DNA of 64,000 nt from Perca fluviatilis (lineage: Eukaryota > Chordata > Actinopteri > Perciformes > Percidae): positions 29,350,285 to 29,414,284 of the forward strand of contig NC_053116.1 of assembly GCF_010015445.1 (NCBI RefSeq). Direction: 5' to 3'. Within the stretch, counting starts at the first letter, position 1. Every line of letters begins with the position of its first letter. Under the pieces are notes generated by a model. It was not told the origin of the DNA. It searched no databases and saw only the letters and a list, made by a program, of their open reading frames with translations. Of the stretch, positions 24,561-61,957 are shown in pieces. The translations under genes were made by a program, and so were the position numbers.

Positions 24561-24991
24561 TCTCACGCATGCGCAGGGGCAGAAGACTATCTCATCGGGG
24601 AGAAAAAAAGTTCACACACAAAGCCACGCCTGCGCGGTAAGCCTCTCATTACATGCGAAGTTGCTGCATCTTTTTAGGAAGCTACATGCTTTATTTCGAC
24701 ACCCAAAGGTCGCATGGTGTCAGGGACGCGCCTAGTCACGGGAACAGTCCGGAGCGCGTTCATGAGGTTCAAGATCGCGCTTTAACAGTGAAGAGTATCA
24801 AACAGCGTGCGGGGATCCAACCTAATGGTTTATATTGGGTCACAACGACCAGTCAATGATTTGCGCCAAGTGTTTTTTTTTTTTTTTCTTTTTTTTGTCC
24901 GGGGTTTATTTTGCAAACCTTTTCTATTTTGCACGGGAAGAAACTGACATAGCAAACTCATCTGTATGATACGGGAGCAGGAGCACACAGT
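24561..24991 (+). promoter_or_regulatory. Probable spen promoter and 5' UTR
   Basis: GC- and CpG-rich compared with its surroundings. It carries an NRF1-type palindrome CGCATGCGCA at 24566-24575 and a related CGCCTGCGCG at 24626-24635, about 360-430 bp upstream of the spen ATG. NRF1 sites are common in CpG-island promoters of broadly expressed genes. No TATA box is visible. The exact start site is unknown, and an upstream non-coding exon is possible. Confidence 0.5.
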
Positions 24992-49252
<24,261 letters not shown>

Positions 49253-51095
49253 TTACCTCCATTTCTTTGCTGAACAAAGCCAACACCAGCCCTTTTGGAC
49301 TTGTCCAGTTTTATAAACTGGAATTGCCTCATATTTTTGAGTTTTTACAATTTTCTTTTCTTCTTCACTTCACCAAGTCCTTAAGTCACTCAATGACATA
49401 GAATTCCAAAAACTATACCTTTTTACAGAGAGGATCTGAAGAGTCGAACGGGGATTTTTGATGATCATTTCTGATTTTTCATTTCATTTTTGCCATTTTT
49501 GGAGGTGTTGTGCATAGCCTTTTCTAATTCATAGCACCCATAAAGCTATGGATTGAGACCTGCCTATGGGATATTTTTTACCTTCATAAAAGTGATAAAG
49601 TGATTGTGATTTTTTTTTTTTTTTTTTTTTTTAAAGACAAACGATATGAGAAGTCATTGCACTATGTTAAGGAAAAATTGTGAACTGTGTACAGATTTGA
49701 GTATAAAATGATACATGTTATGGAATTACTCTCATGATCCGCCATGCTTGTGCAAGATAAAAGAAAATCATTGCCTGGAAAATGATCAAGAATCATTTCA
49801 GCCTGATCAATCATACTGCTTTCGCTCCTTCACCATCAGCCAACTTCTACGTCATTTCCGGACTCAACTCTCCATCCCGAAGTGTTCCCTGCCCCAGGAA
49901 CTCATGAGGGGACGTTTAGAGTTGTACAGTTTACACTCAATGCCTCAACAGGGGACTATATAAAGAATATTTAATTAGTTTATTTTTGTTTGCATCTTTA
50001 AGCCGAAGGGTATTGTGGACAATTGTGAAACTGTAAATATTATAAATATTTAAAGACTGAAGCAATGTGGAGAGACCAAGTGAATTATTTTACAAGAAAG
50101 ATCATCATGTTTTCTTTCTTTTTCTTTTTCTTTTTTTTCTTCATTGGGCAGGGGCAAGAAGGGGAATGGTGGGAAGGATCTGTTCAGGATCCAGGAGTGA
50201 TATTGAAGAAAAAAATATTTTTAAAATTGATTCTGTGCCAAAATGTCTTTTGCAAATGCTCCACACGCAATGTAAACAAAAATTGACCAGAACCTATTTT
50301 CATATGTGACTTTGTATTTTGCCTGTCTGAGGGCAGACTTAATTCCTTTTTTTTGTATTGGTCATCAACCCAACTCTGTTACTACAGTGATTTTACATTA
50401 TGAAGTTGTATCCTCATTTTGAAGGAAACCTTGTGTTGTAGGGGTTGCATATTTTTGTTTGTACTCCTTCTCCCTGATGTGGTCCTTCACTGCCACCTGC
50501 TGTCTGAAAATCATCCTCACATATTAAGCACTGCATCCTGAGGTCATTTAAGCCATGACTTCATGACATATGTGCTATAGCATGCTTTATTTTCAAATCT
50601 TAAAGGGTAAACTGAAATCATAAAGAATGTGACTTGAACTTGACATCATGCCGCTAATGGATGTGTTTATCATCTGTCTCCATCGCTCCCCTTTTCTGTC
50701 TCCTTGAGCCAAGCTGTAAATACTAATGTCCTTAATCTGTGCTCTTGTGTATTTTCCCCCTTCATAATTGTCTTTATTCAGGGTCCTTATTTTTGTTTTG
50801 TGCAACAAAACAAAGCAGTCTGAAAGAGACAGGAGATAAGGTGTGTGAAACCGATGCTGAAAGTAAAACCAGGCTTGTCAGTTTTGTGGTGTAAAGATGT
50901 CTATGACTGCAAGCTAAATACTCTCATTGTTATGTTGAAGGCACTTATAATTTTTGATAAACAAATGAGAAAAAAAAACTTAAAACGGTGATTAATATGA
51001 AAACTGTCTTTTGATCAATCTTCATTTTGAGTGTATTTTGCTGTTCCTCTATGAGGACATTTTAAACTGTAAAATAAATGGTTGTTTAACTTACT
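49253..51095 (+). other. spen: spen 3' UTR
   Basis: About 1.8 kb after the stop codon, ending near the AATAAA signal at 51073-51078. It includes a T-run at 49611-49632 and a CTTTTT-rich tract at 50110-50140. No other gene is evident. The end position is inferred from the signal only. Confidence 0.6.
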
Positions 51096-51099
51096 TCTG

Positions 51100-53653
51100 A
51101 AGATCATTAACTGGTCTTTCACTCTTGGTTCGTGTTTTTGTGACTTGCCTTGAGAAACTTTAGTTGTTTTGATGCACTGACTGGTGAAGAAAGAATTAAT
51201 TTTTTTTTCAGAATCTTGACTGTGAGTTAAGAAATAGGACTTGCATCACTGTAATCTAAAATATGCAAGCTAATATGTTCATTGTCTGGAAGCTTTAACT
51301 TGTCTGTCTCTGCAACAGGTTGCAATAGTTTATATAGTGAACATACGCTAGCTGATATATCATTGCTTCTCAGAATCACTGCTGCAGTCTATTCAGCAGT
51401 CAGAAGATGTCAGTATCTACCTAGACTACATTGCTTAGCTTCAAGCTGTGACACAGCTTTGTGAAGCCAATCAGGCTACCACAGAATTTCAGTTTCAATT
51501 CACCATGCAAATGATTAGTTTTTTGAAATTCTGACCCTCTCTTTATTTTGATATGACTCTCTGGAGCAGAATATCTTGGAATTTTAAATTTGTCAAAGGA
51601 AAATGTGCACTCTGGAAGCAGAGAACCTTTGCTCAGACCTTAAAAACACATCTAAGCAAGTAGGAAATGTGTCTTTGACTTACTGTATATTGTTTTCATT
51701 AGCAGCCAGCAAGACCTGGGTTTAATTCTGGTCTGCCACAGATTGTGGGGGGATCTTGTATGCCTAAACATGTCTGACTTGGTCAGGGAAGATTCTACTT
51801 TAAGTAATAGGATGCATGGGTTTGCTGTCTCACTGCATAAACAAAAGCAGTATACTACGGGCAAAAAAGAAAATGTTAAGTGCATTCAGGATTATCTATA
51901 TACACCTTCGAGCACTGTGTCAATGACAAAACTTGAATGCTAATGACAAGTTATACAAATGTTTTTGTTACTTTAGAGAGGTATTCAAATGGCTATAGAG
52001 CAAGACAAACCATGGCTGTCAAGGCTGCAGTTATAGTCTCATCCCTGAGGCAAACAGCTCCATGGTTTCTGGAATTTCAAGACTGGAGCTTTAACATTAC
52101 TGTTTCCGGCTGCACCCGTCAAATTCAACAGTACACTAGCCGGCAGATTCCCCCGGAGGGAGGCCTTTGGGGATTTAGTGGTGATTGGAATTCTATTTGG
52201 GAACATTTGGTGGTCAGGGCTGCAGGATCTTTCATTATTTTTGGAAGTATTCCTTAGAGTGCAATTAATTACAATCAAATGCAGTCGGCCTGTGAAGAGA
52301 CACCAACTTACTGAATATAATGAATTATGGACTGTAATTTTCCATCTTCATCCAACGAAGCTGATAGTAAGACAGTAGGTCAAGACTTAATAAAGGATGA
52401 CACTGAGGAACACCAGCTGCAGCAGCATAAGCTGGTGATTGAGCAACCAAAGAAGGGTAAATAGCGTCATACCGTGCTTATTTTCTCTCTCCTGTCATTA
52501 TGCCTACAGTGGAAAGAAAGGAGTTTGACCACGCAGAAGAGGTGAGGCATAAGTGATTTATTGTGCCTCGACAGGCCAAGACTTGGAATGTTAATTGACG
52601 CCCTGTTTGCAGCATGAGAAGAAGCAGATCAGATTGAGACAGTGAAAAGGCAAGACGGAAGACTTCAGGAGAAAGTCAAGATACTTCCCTGCATGTTGCC
52701 CCCTCCCTCCTCCAGATTTATTGTTCTTCTAAAGATTACAGACTCGGCCTTTGGGCGATGAAGCAAAGTTGAGAAGGAGTCGTGTGCCCTTGGCCTTAAA
52801 CTTGAGCTCATTCATATTTTTGAGCTGTTCTCCTCTTGAATTCTTTGCCACAAAATGACATTTTGAAAGCCCAATTTTAGCTAGAAAATGTAAAGAATGT
52901 TGAAAATTAAGAGGTTGGTTTTTCAGACACTGATAAGTGCTTGTCTTCTCGTTTGTGCCCTTCTGGCATTGAGCAGCATTCCATGCTGGTGGTTGGACAA
53001 GTTGTCCTTACATGAGAGCACAGAATAAACCAAGTAAAAGGGATACTTTGATTTAAAAAATGACTTTGCTGAAAATGTCAACGTATGTGATGCGTCAGCA
53101 TAGTCATGACAAGAGCTCTGGAATGCAGGCTTTTGTTTAGGCATTTACCTATTATATTATTCAAACTGTCACTAAGAGAATTTACAGAAAGAGCTGTTGA
53201 GAGTAACACAATCGAAGCTCAAAGGGTTTTAAAATGAACTTCTGCTCAGCAGATGGTTGCCAGGCTGCTTTTCCTTGCCATTAACCTATGAAAGCGTTAA
53301 CCTTTATAACCCAAGCCACCAGTAATATCACCTTTGAAAAAGTCCTGAGGTGCTTCACCAGACTATTTTCTTCCAGAGTTGTGAAGCCTGACGAGTGATT
53401 GTATCTGAAGGCTTCAAATGATTTGGCTCACCTCTGCTCTGCCTACAGCTGCGTGGGAGAACTTTGATACAGCAGTGTTGTGATTTGTTCTATGCCATAG
53501 ACATTTGGAAGCTTTTGTATTTGTGTGGAATCTTTTATGAACAATGACTCCCTCATGAGATGCTGGGATTTGGACTGTTAATTGCAGTTGTTAGCTGTTG
53601 GGAATAGAAATCAGGCTTTCTACATAGTTGGTGGATTTTCTGTGTTTCTTCTC

Positions 53654-53692
<39 letters not shown>

Positions 53693-56600
53693 AGTATGTT
53701 TATAAACCTCTTCAAAATATGTGTTCCACATTTTTTACCTTTCATACAAACCTTAAAGCAGACATTTCTTCATCAGCGCGTGCCTTACAATAATAGCGGT
53801 ATGAATAGATTTCATTTACATTTTTTATTTGGCCTTTTGTGTACAATGAATGTTGAGAAAATATATAAATCCAGATATTTTATTTACTTATATAAACTGC
53901 ATACTGAAGAAGTGAACTTGTTTTTTTTCTTCTCAATGACAGATTGTAAAACAAAATAAATTGGCAACAAATATTTGGGTACATTGTTAAAAATGTTTCT
54001 AAAAAAATACCATACCAAAAATCCAGTTTTTTAAAGTGAATAAAATATCAACTACTAAAAAAATAATACTACTGCATGTGAGACAAATGGCACCCGATTG
54101 AAAAATATACATTAGGGTTTTGAGGATTATCTTGTAAAACATGAAATGCAAATGTAAGATTGTTTAACACCTATAATGACGAATGTTGAGCCTTGACATT
54201 CAAATTTTCTTGGATTTAAACATGGAGAAAGACTTATGTTAGTATACCTTGTGTGTTTCCTCTCTTATTTTTATTCTGATATGTTAATTAACTTGAACTA
54301 AATTCTTGAATTTTCTTCAGACTGTGTTTAAGTTTTACAAATGTGCTCTCATAATACAACACTTATACTGCATGGTTTACTACTTGTATTGCATATTATT
54401 ACTACTAGTATGTATTTTACATCTATAGCCCAGAGGATTGACCTCCAATTTGTCTCTGCGTCTTCTGCTGTCCCAACAGGTTAGCATAATGTTTGTGTAT
54501 GCTAATTAATGGTGCTTTGGATTAGCCTAAAAGGACAACATGTAGGGATGGTTATTTCATTCTAAACCCGTTTAAGGGAGTTTGGCAAAATTAACAATAT
54601 TCAACAAAAAGGATGAACTTAGGATCGCACAAGGTTTTTGCGCCTGGCCTTGGAAAAGCATGCAGCAGACAGGACAATGACGGGGATTATGCCGCGTGAC
54701 AGAGGGTTCATAATTTGGTCATAAACAACAGAGTCCTTGAATTTGTGTGACGATTTCGGCGTTGGCCCTTACAGACAGTCACAGAAGTTCCTAAATCTCA
54801 CTGTCTCTCCAGTTAGAATTAGTTGTTGCAGTCTTCGTGTAGGTCACCCTCCTTCTTCTCCCTTAGATGTTTGTCTTTCTTCTGATTTTGTGCGGGAGGC
54901 ATGAAACGTCATCAATACGCCCACTCGCTCGCTGTGAATTCTCATACTTTGGGCTCAATCGGAGATTGCACTGACTTTGTACTAAGGAGCTGGCAGGGTA
55001 AAGAGCGTTTGAGGTCCGATCCAAGACATTTGCCATCTCACATACAGCTCTGCCGGGTAATGTCTAGATAAGTTCAGGTTTGCAGTGCATGTGTGAAAGG
55101 GGCTTTACAGTGCTGATGTCACATCCATGTTAGCAGCTGCTCCACACTAGCTTCCTTAACTCGGGGAAATCTCTCATTAAAGGTTTCTTTAATCAGTCTT
55201 TCTGGAAGAAAAAAGGGTAACAGGGGTTTACTATCCATATCCTAACATAAACGGGTATCTGCTACAGCACTTGCTATTAGAATTTTTTACACTACAACTC
55301 CCATGAAATTGTTCAAGCACTGCAATGCAAGTACAGTATTACATCATGGTTCTGGCAAGTCATCTTTTTAACTTTTTAGCTGTAATCCCAGCTGTCTATA
55401 AATGTTCCATCATTTGGTTTTATAGCTTGCCATTGAACTAGCTTCAGTCTGTGAAGCTTTTGGCATTTAACCCACAACCATCATGGGTGTGTAGGAAATA
55501 GTTATTACAAACGTTAAACGCTTTATTGTGATTTTAAATATTTTGGATCAGAACAGATACGGTATGGTTTCCCTACAACTCTGTATCACCTACTGTAGGC
55601 TGAAGCTTTTAGTAGTTAGCATAACTATCCCATGAAGAAATACTTTTTAATGAAGGTCCCTTTGTCACATATTGGGGAGGGGTATCAACAGAACAAACTC
55701 CCAAAATGTCCTTTTCCCATAGAAGGGACCAGTGACACGTTCCAGAGATCATCAGTCCCAGAGACAGCACGAGCACTAATATTGGAACAGGAAACAACCA
55801 CTCACACAAGTAGACATGGCTGATTTCCATGTCAGCGCGATAACGTACTGTAATACAGAATGTGGTATTTATTTATTGTGCTAACATGCATGTTTGCTAA
55901 TGGTAAAAAAAATTATCAGAGTGTGTTTGAAAGATAGACATTGACTGGAGCCTGAGTGTTAATGCTTTTTTTCTGAGAGCTTTAAACTGTAGAGAAACAA
56001 GGAATGATTTAGATAAGATGCTGTTTTGGTGTTTTAGTAGCACAGAGCATTAGAACAAGAGGCAAAGTTCATGTAGATAAATACACACAGGCTCTGTCAA
56101 GTAAGTTACGGATATCGTACAAGGCGCACACAGTAAAAATCCCATTGATTTAATAATTTTGAAACAATTCCAAATGCATTTTAACTTTCAATCCATCTTT
56201 GTAAAACTGTAAAGAAGTTGTCCTGAAAACAATACGACACATAGCTGACTTATAATACCTGCCCATGTAAAGTGAGAATGCTTCTCCAGGCTCAATATGA
56301 AAGGTCAGCTTCAGGCAAACAGCAATGAATGAAATGCAATTATGTGACATCTCCACTTTACAATGGAGTTTTACACTGTTAGACATAGATCAAGTGACTG
56401 ACGGGGTCACAGTACACGTGTACAGTCAATGCTGCAGCTATACGGCTTCACCCTGGTGACTCACGGCTCATAAACACAACACCTTCCTCTGACATCACAC
56501 CGTGCTGTCCTAGTTGCAGTCTGATATCTGCAATGTAATGCGTGACCTTTCATATTCTGTTTCTTACTTGGTTCATTTGGTTTCATAAAAGCTCTGTATT

Positions 56601-56740
56601 GCTGTTAGACGGACCTAAAATAATATGTAAATGTGACTTATAAAGGTTTTTTTTAATCTATCCTGCATTTGTATAGACAATATGTAAATAAGATCCTAAT
56701 TTAAATGCTGAGGCACCTGGAAATATTAATTCGTTACAGA
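51100..56740. other. Intergenic downstream of spen
   Basis: No supported gene. A (GT)n microsatellite is at 53656-53692. Segments such as 53160-53480 and 54590-54780 are complex sequence without obvious repeats and might be non-coding regulatory DNA, but nothing in the sequence proves it. Confidence 0.4.
53656..53692. repeat. (GT)n microsatellite
   Basis: About 17 GT units in intergenic DNA. Confidence 0.9.
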
Positions 56741-56747
56741 TGCAAAT

Positions 56748-56932
56748 AATGCAGTGGATCAGTGTTAGTGCGGTCGCCTGCCAATTGGAAGGTTGGTGGT
56801 TTGATCCTTGGCCCTGCAGTCCCATGTCGAAGTGTCCTTGGGCAAGACACTGAATGGTTCCTGTACTATGTAAAAGCGCTTTGAGTAGTTGTTAAGACTA
56901 GAAAAGTACTATATAAAAACAGTCCATTTACA
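56748..56932 (+). repeat. tRNA-derived SINE, second family
   Basis: The head TGGATCAGTGTTAGTGCGG (box A-like) and GGTTTGATCCT (box B-like) is followed by TGTCCTTGGGCAAGACACTG and a 3' part with GCGCTTTGAGTAG and TATATAAAAACAGTCCATTT. Different from the family of copies A-C. Target duplication not clear. Confidence 0.7.
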
Positions 56933-57236
56933 TAATTGTTTTACCAGAGTACTCACTAATCTACATGAGGTAAAATCAAGCTATTCGCACGTTAGAACAC
57001 TTGATCAATCAAGAATCATAATTGTTTTTTAATTATAATTAAATTATTATTATAAAATAATAGGAGTGAACATCTCTTACAGCCAAATCTTTAACTATAA
57101 ACCTGCATAATTTAGCTCAGATTTGTAAGACCGCTCAAATGAAAGTAAATCATAGCTGTCAAACTAAACTTTGTATTTTAATGATTATGATAATTGCACT
57201 TACCAAGTTTAGTGCTTTCAGCTGAGGGTCTGAGGC

Positions 57237-57312
57237 TGTAAATGGTAAATGGACTGCATTTACATTGCGCTTTTCCAGTCTTCGCGACCACTCAAAGCAT
57301 TTACAATACAAC
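57237..57312 (-). repeat. 3'-tail fragment of the second SINE family
   Basis: Read on the minus strand it gives GCTTTGAGTGGTCGCGAAGA, then GGAAAAGCGCAATG and GCAGTCCATTTAC, matching the 3' half of the SINE at 56748-56932 in opposite orientation. It is followed by a CA microsatellite (57331-57402, with some CG interruptions). Confidence 0.7.
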
Positions 57313-57327
57313 AAGCCAGCATTCATT

Positions 57328-57330
<3 letters not shown>

Positions 57331-57364
<34 letters not shown>

Positions 57365-57402
57365 GCACGCCACACACACACACCCACACACACACACACA
57401 CA
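57331..57402. repeat. (CA)n microsatellite
   Basis: CA repeat interrupted by CGCGCACGC and CCC; next to the SINE tail, a common origin of fish microsatellites. Confidence 0.9.
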
Positions 57403-57469
57403 GGTCAAGAGTTCAACCAGATTGTGTGCTGTGATGGAGTTTGTTAGTGTCCAGCTGCAGAGGATTTAA

Positions 57470-57803
57470 AGGTGCAATAGGTAAGACTTATAAAACTAAC
57501 TTTCTGTCCTATTTGCTGAAACTGACCCTATATTTCAGTAGAAGCAGGTAATTTAAAAAAAACATCCGGCTCCTCTGGCACCACCTACAGGCCACCGCTC
57601 CCTGTTCAGATGCTCCAATCATGTCCGGGGGGGGGGGTCTAACTGCGTGTCAATCACTGCTCATGCACACGCATCTCCCTTATGGGGGGAGGGGCTTAGG
57701 AGAGTGTTTGGGCTTTAGCAGAAAGGGGGGGAGGGACTGAGAAGTTGTCGATGTTCTAATTCTTTGGCTAAGTCCTGGATCTTCACAATCCTACAGCGCC
57801 GTC
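57470..57803. mobile_element. Probable MITE with AAGGTGCAATAGGTAAGA end
   Basis: The left end AAAGGTGCAATAGGTAAG and the right end, reading TTCACAATCCTACAGCGCC, look like diverged inverted termini of a common fish MITE as I recall it. Interior is GC-rich with G-runs and non-coding. Confidence 0.5.
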
Positions 57804-58212
57804 TGCTAATATTCTTATAGCTTGATTTAGTCACTTTAGACTCTTGAGGTCTTCAGTAAAAGATTCTGTGGCTAAAATCGAAACAGGACGCACGCCAAAG
57901 GTCAGTGTGTGCACAAAACTATAAGAAGTATGCTCGGTCAAACGTTGGTCTTAAAAAGTGATGGGTGTTTAGAATTTACATTTTATTGGTGTTTCCCATT
58001 CACTTTAAGTTCCTCTTCTCATCTGACCGTCTGACTTCTCATGTTTCTTGTGCCATCAATTGGCTTTTTCTTGTCACAGTATTCTCAGATCTCAGCATTA
58101 AAGGTGCCCTTTCTTGTTAACTAAAATTGTGTTTTTTTCAGTGTTATTTACCAAAACACATGTGCGTATCCTTGAGGTTTAACAAGTATTTCCTTCCTCA
58201 TAAAACATTGGG

Positions 58213-59321
58213 TGTCATGGCTAAAGAGAATGAGTTGGACCCAAATGCAGAGACTGGCAGGTAGTGTAGGTTTGTCAGAGGATTTAATAATTAAAATCAC
58301 AGTTCATACCAAACAAAAGGTGTCCTGAAACAGCAGGCAAATACAAAAAAAAACAGGAACGGGCAAAACATCAGGAACACCAAGACCAAAAGGGGTAGAC
58401 GACAAACAAACTCCAACACAGAAAACCATACACAGAAAATACAATGACCTGACAACAGACAAGGGAAAGACAGAGACTAAATACAGGAGGTAACGAGCAA
58501 ACAAGGCACAGGTGATACAACAGGTGAAACACATCAGACAATCACAAGGGCGGGAAAACTAAAGACAGGAAGCAACACTAGACAAGACCATTGACATATA
58601 TATAATGGACCAATAGACCCCGTTGCTCTGGACGGAGACCAGTGAAGGCTATTAGAAGCACTTTTCCGGTGATCACTTGCTTTACTGCGCAGCCTCCAAC
58701 TGAGAGAGACAACGTAAATGTGACGTGGGCAACGTGTCTGAAAGTTGGAAGTCTTCTGGTAGCTGTGCCAAGAGAAATCTCAATCATTCCCAATCTTACA
58801 GAGACGGAGAGCGTAGGTATATGTAAGGAAATAACATGGGCATAGGCTAATTATTGATCACTAACATGCTAGTTAACATTAGTAATTAAACCTAAACAGC
58901 TAACGTAAGTCCAAACTGCCTGCGAGCTTCTCCTGTACTATACAGTAATTCCTCTACTGTGCGACAGTAAGCCACTTGGTTATGACACAATCGTTAGCCT
59001 ATTTTTACAAAAACGTCTGCTACGGAGCCATAACGTGAGATACAAGGTAATGGAGCCTTTTATACATTGTCATGTTTCTTTAGAAATAAACAATGGACAA
59101 ATAGTCTTTAAACGGTTCAGATGTAAAGTTATTCACTGTCAAAGTGACGTCAAAATGAATGGCAGTCAATGGGATGCTAACCGCGGGTGATCACGTATTA
59201 GCATCAAAATGGCGCCATAGGAGCTACGCATTCCAGACGCTTGCTTACCCCCTTGGACAAGACAAGGGAGAAAACAGAGATTTCAAAATAAAACAGGAAA
59301 CAGAAACATACAACCATGACA
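58213..59321. mobile_element. Interspersed element split by a nested insertion
   Basis: Starts TGTCATGG (58213-58220) and ends in the inverted CCATGACA (59314-59321). Its A/C-rich, ACAGGAA-type sequence runs to 58588 and resumes at about 59256 with GACAAGACAAGGGAGAAAAC. The middle is a second transposon (58589-59255). Without the insertion it would be about 440 bp. Non-coding. Confidence 0.7.
58581..59263 (+). mobile_element. 660-bp non-autonomous transposon, copy 1
   Basis: The element is 58589-59255, flanked by the 8-bp duplication GACAAGAC at 58581-58588 and 59256-59263. It begins CATTGACATATATATAATGG and ends GCTTACCCCCTTG. An 8-bp duplication fits hAT or P type. No coding capacity. A second copy lies inverted at 62794-63455. 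Confidence 0.8.
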
Positions 59322-59428
59322 TTGGCAAAGCCGATTTTTCTTAAAATGTTTAATACCAGCATTGTTTGCATTCATGTTTGCTTATCTGTGCACTGTCACC
59401 AACTGGCCATCAATGCAATTGCATGAAA

Positions 59429-59564
59429 CCTTGACAGGACTTTTTAAAGATTATTTTTTTGGGGGCTTTTCCACCTTTAATTTTATACAGGACAGTTAGG
59501 TGAGAAAGAGGAGAGAGAGGGGGAAGACATGCAGGAAACCCAGCCACACCTTGACAGGACTTTT
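59429..59564 (-). repeat. SINE copy C, lacking the tRNA head, with target duplication
   Basis: Flanked by the 16-bp repeat CCTTGACAGGACTTTT at 59429-59444 and 59549-59564. On the minus strand it reads TGTGGCTGGGTTTCCTGCAT: the first ten bases of copy A join directly to the body, so boxes A and B are missing. The rest of the body and the A-tail are present. Confidence 0.88.
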
Positions 59565-60539
59565 GACTAAATGCATCAGTGCCGACTGTTCTTTTTATGT
59601 TCACAATGCTACACAAATGCATTTTAAGATAAAACACTCTAATACACATCTACAGTGGGCATGAAATATGTTAAATCGGCACATTTTAGTTTGAGCACTA
59701 GTTAAATAGAGAATTATGGACCGTATATTACACTGGGACTGTGTGCCTTTCTTGTTCCATTCCTTCTTTCCCGGAGCGGCGGTGTTTGGGTTGTGATCTG
59801 GCTCCAGGGAAATGAGAAGTTGATTTGTGGTTCTTTCACTTTTCAGGCATAATAAAAGACAAGCGTGTGTTGTTTCTTTTTTTTCCCACCCAAATCTATT
59901 CTGGATTTAAACACTCTCCGCCTCCAGAACCCAATCTGTCAGCTAGTGTGAATAAGTGTGTGAGCCAAAACTGGACACAGGTCACTTGAGGTGGGTGTAG
60001 GTTTGAAAACAGTGTGCATGTGCCTGACTCATTCTGAAAGAGGTTTCCAGAGGTGGGGTGGGGGAGTACAAAGAGCTATTATGCTAGTCAGGATGTGTTG
60101 ATTGTTCAGCATGCTCTGCCTGCACAGCGCTTAGGGAAAATTATGGGGTAGGAACTTTTTAAGACTGGAAAATGCGAAAGTGGAATCAAGGAAGAGATAA
60201 AACACAAAGGAAGGCATTTAATGTGGACAATCTGGATTCCTCAGCAGTGTTCTTTTCCATCAAGAGTCTGTTTGTAGTTGTTGGACAGCTAATTGTTCAG
60301 TCTCTGCATTGCTAGTTTTTGAATCTCCTCTGCTAGGCATCCAAAACACTAACAAGCTAGAAGCTGTTTACAAGAATATCACTGCTGCCCTCAAACCTCA
60401 GCCATGTTATGATTTATGGAAAGCTGTGGTCTCACCAGAGATGCAGTTAACAAAGTCTAGTTTCACGTAGATTTATGTCTTGGTGAAAGACTATGGGGCC
60501 TTTTAAGTTGTTTAAACTGTAACACTGTGCCTCTAGTCT

Positions 60540-60850
60540 CACATTGCAAAATAGCCTCGGGAAGGAACTTGTTTTGGTGGAACGTGTACGTTCAAAAGTT
60601 GTTTTAGTCGTGCAACAGAAAACTCAGATTGGACAGATAGTCTAGCTAACTGTCTGGATTTATCCTGCAGAGATCTGAGGAGCAGTTAACCATAGTCCTC
60701 TTAAATCGAACAGAGTTAAAAGTTACAACACAAAGAAAGCGGAAGGTAACGGGACATCCGAAAACAGACATCTGAAAAGAGAATTTCTGGTAGAACGAGA
60801 GCAATCGAGAGTGGAACGTCGTGGATTGCTCTATTACTATTGTCTGGATA
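60540..60850. repeat. Unclassified interspersed repeat
   Basis: A 310-bp segment with GGAAGGAACTTGTTTTGGTG, then ATTGGACAGATAGTCTAGCT and GAGTGGAACGTCGTGGATT. It resembles a repeat that I recall as very common in spiny-rayed fish genomes. Ends and class are not resolved. Confidence 0.4.
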
Positions 60851-61767
60851 GTAATAGTTGGCCATCGTGCATTCTTAGAGAAGTTTGGTTAGGGTTAGTC
60901 TTATTTCCCAGATTTAATTGATCTCCCTCTTATGATGTTTTCATAAGAGACTCTTTTAAATTTCTACCTTAAAAATATATATTTCTGAGCAGAGAACAAC
61001 CACCAATGTTCAATTTGAATCCACATTTTTCAGGTGAATAAGCGCTCTTTTGTAGCTTAAAGGGACCAGAAAAGAACCATGTAAACAAAGAAACAGTGTA
61101 CATTGCTTTTAAAAAGTAGACCATTTTGTCAGTTCGGAATCTTTTACGTCATAAAAGCTGGCACCAGGAGGTAACTTGGTAAAAAGTTAGAAAGTCAATA
61201 CCAAGCCACTCTGTTATACCAAAAACAAAAAAAGGGACATGAGAGGTTAAAAATCTTATTTCAAAATGTGTGCATATAGCTTGCTCTGGACAGAGAGGAG
61301 CAGATCATACCTTATACCAGAATTTCATCTGGGCATATCAAACAGCCTAAAAGCCAAAAGCTGAAGTCAGTGCCGCCGAGCAGCCTTAAGGTGCAGTCCC
61401 ACTAATGGTAAGCACATGCTAGCACTAGAATATCTCTCACAATTGAAACCTATTTAAAAAGTTCCAATTTCCCTCTTGAAAAAAAAGTAAGTAAGCATTT
61501 TCCACATGAAGTTAGACTTGCATAGTTTTTGCTGAACTGACTTGTGTCGTTTTATTACTCGCTTCAGCAGAGATGATTCATTCAACCCATTTCACTCCGA
61601 ACTCATAAAATACGGATGCTTGGGAGTGGCTGTTAGTGTGTGTAGAACGCACCGTCAGAACAGCAGCTATGCGGTGCTTAAAGATGACATAGTATTAAGA
61701 GCGACAATGGTAGCGAGTAGTATGAAAGCCCAAAATTCTGCGTAGGGAGGTTGGTTGGTCAAACCAC

Positions 61768-61957
61768 GTTTCCTAAACCCAACAGTCGCTTTTTTCTTAT
61801 CCTAAACCCAACTGTCCCATTCTTCTTTACCTAAACCCAACTATCCCGTTCTTGTCCTGGTCTTTTTTTTCTAAACCCAACTATCCCGTTCTTTTTTTCC
61901 TAAACCCAACTGTCCCGTTCTTTTTTTCCTAAACCCAACTGTCCCGTTCTTGTCCCG
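61768..61957. repeat. Minisatellite, about 30-bp unit
   Basis: Six imperfect units of CCTAAACCCAACTGTCCCGT followed by a TTC/T-rich spacer of variable length. Reads as a short tandem array derived from an older repeat. Confidence 0.85.
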
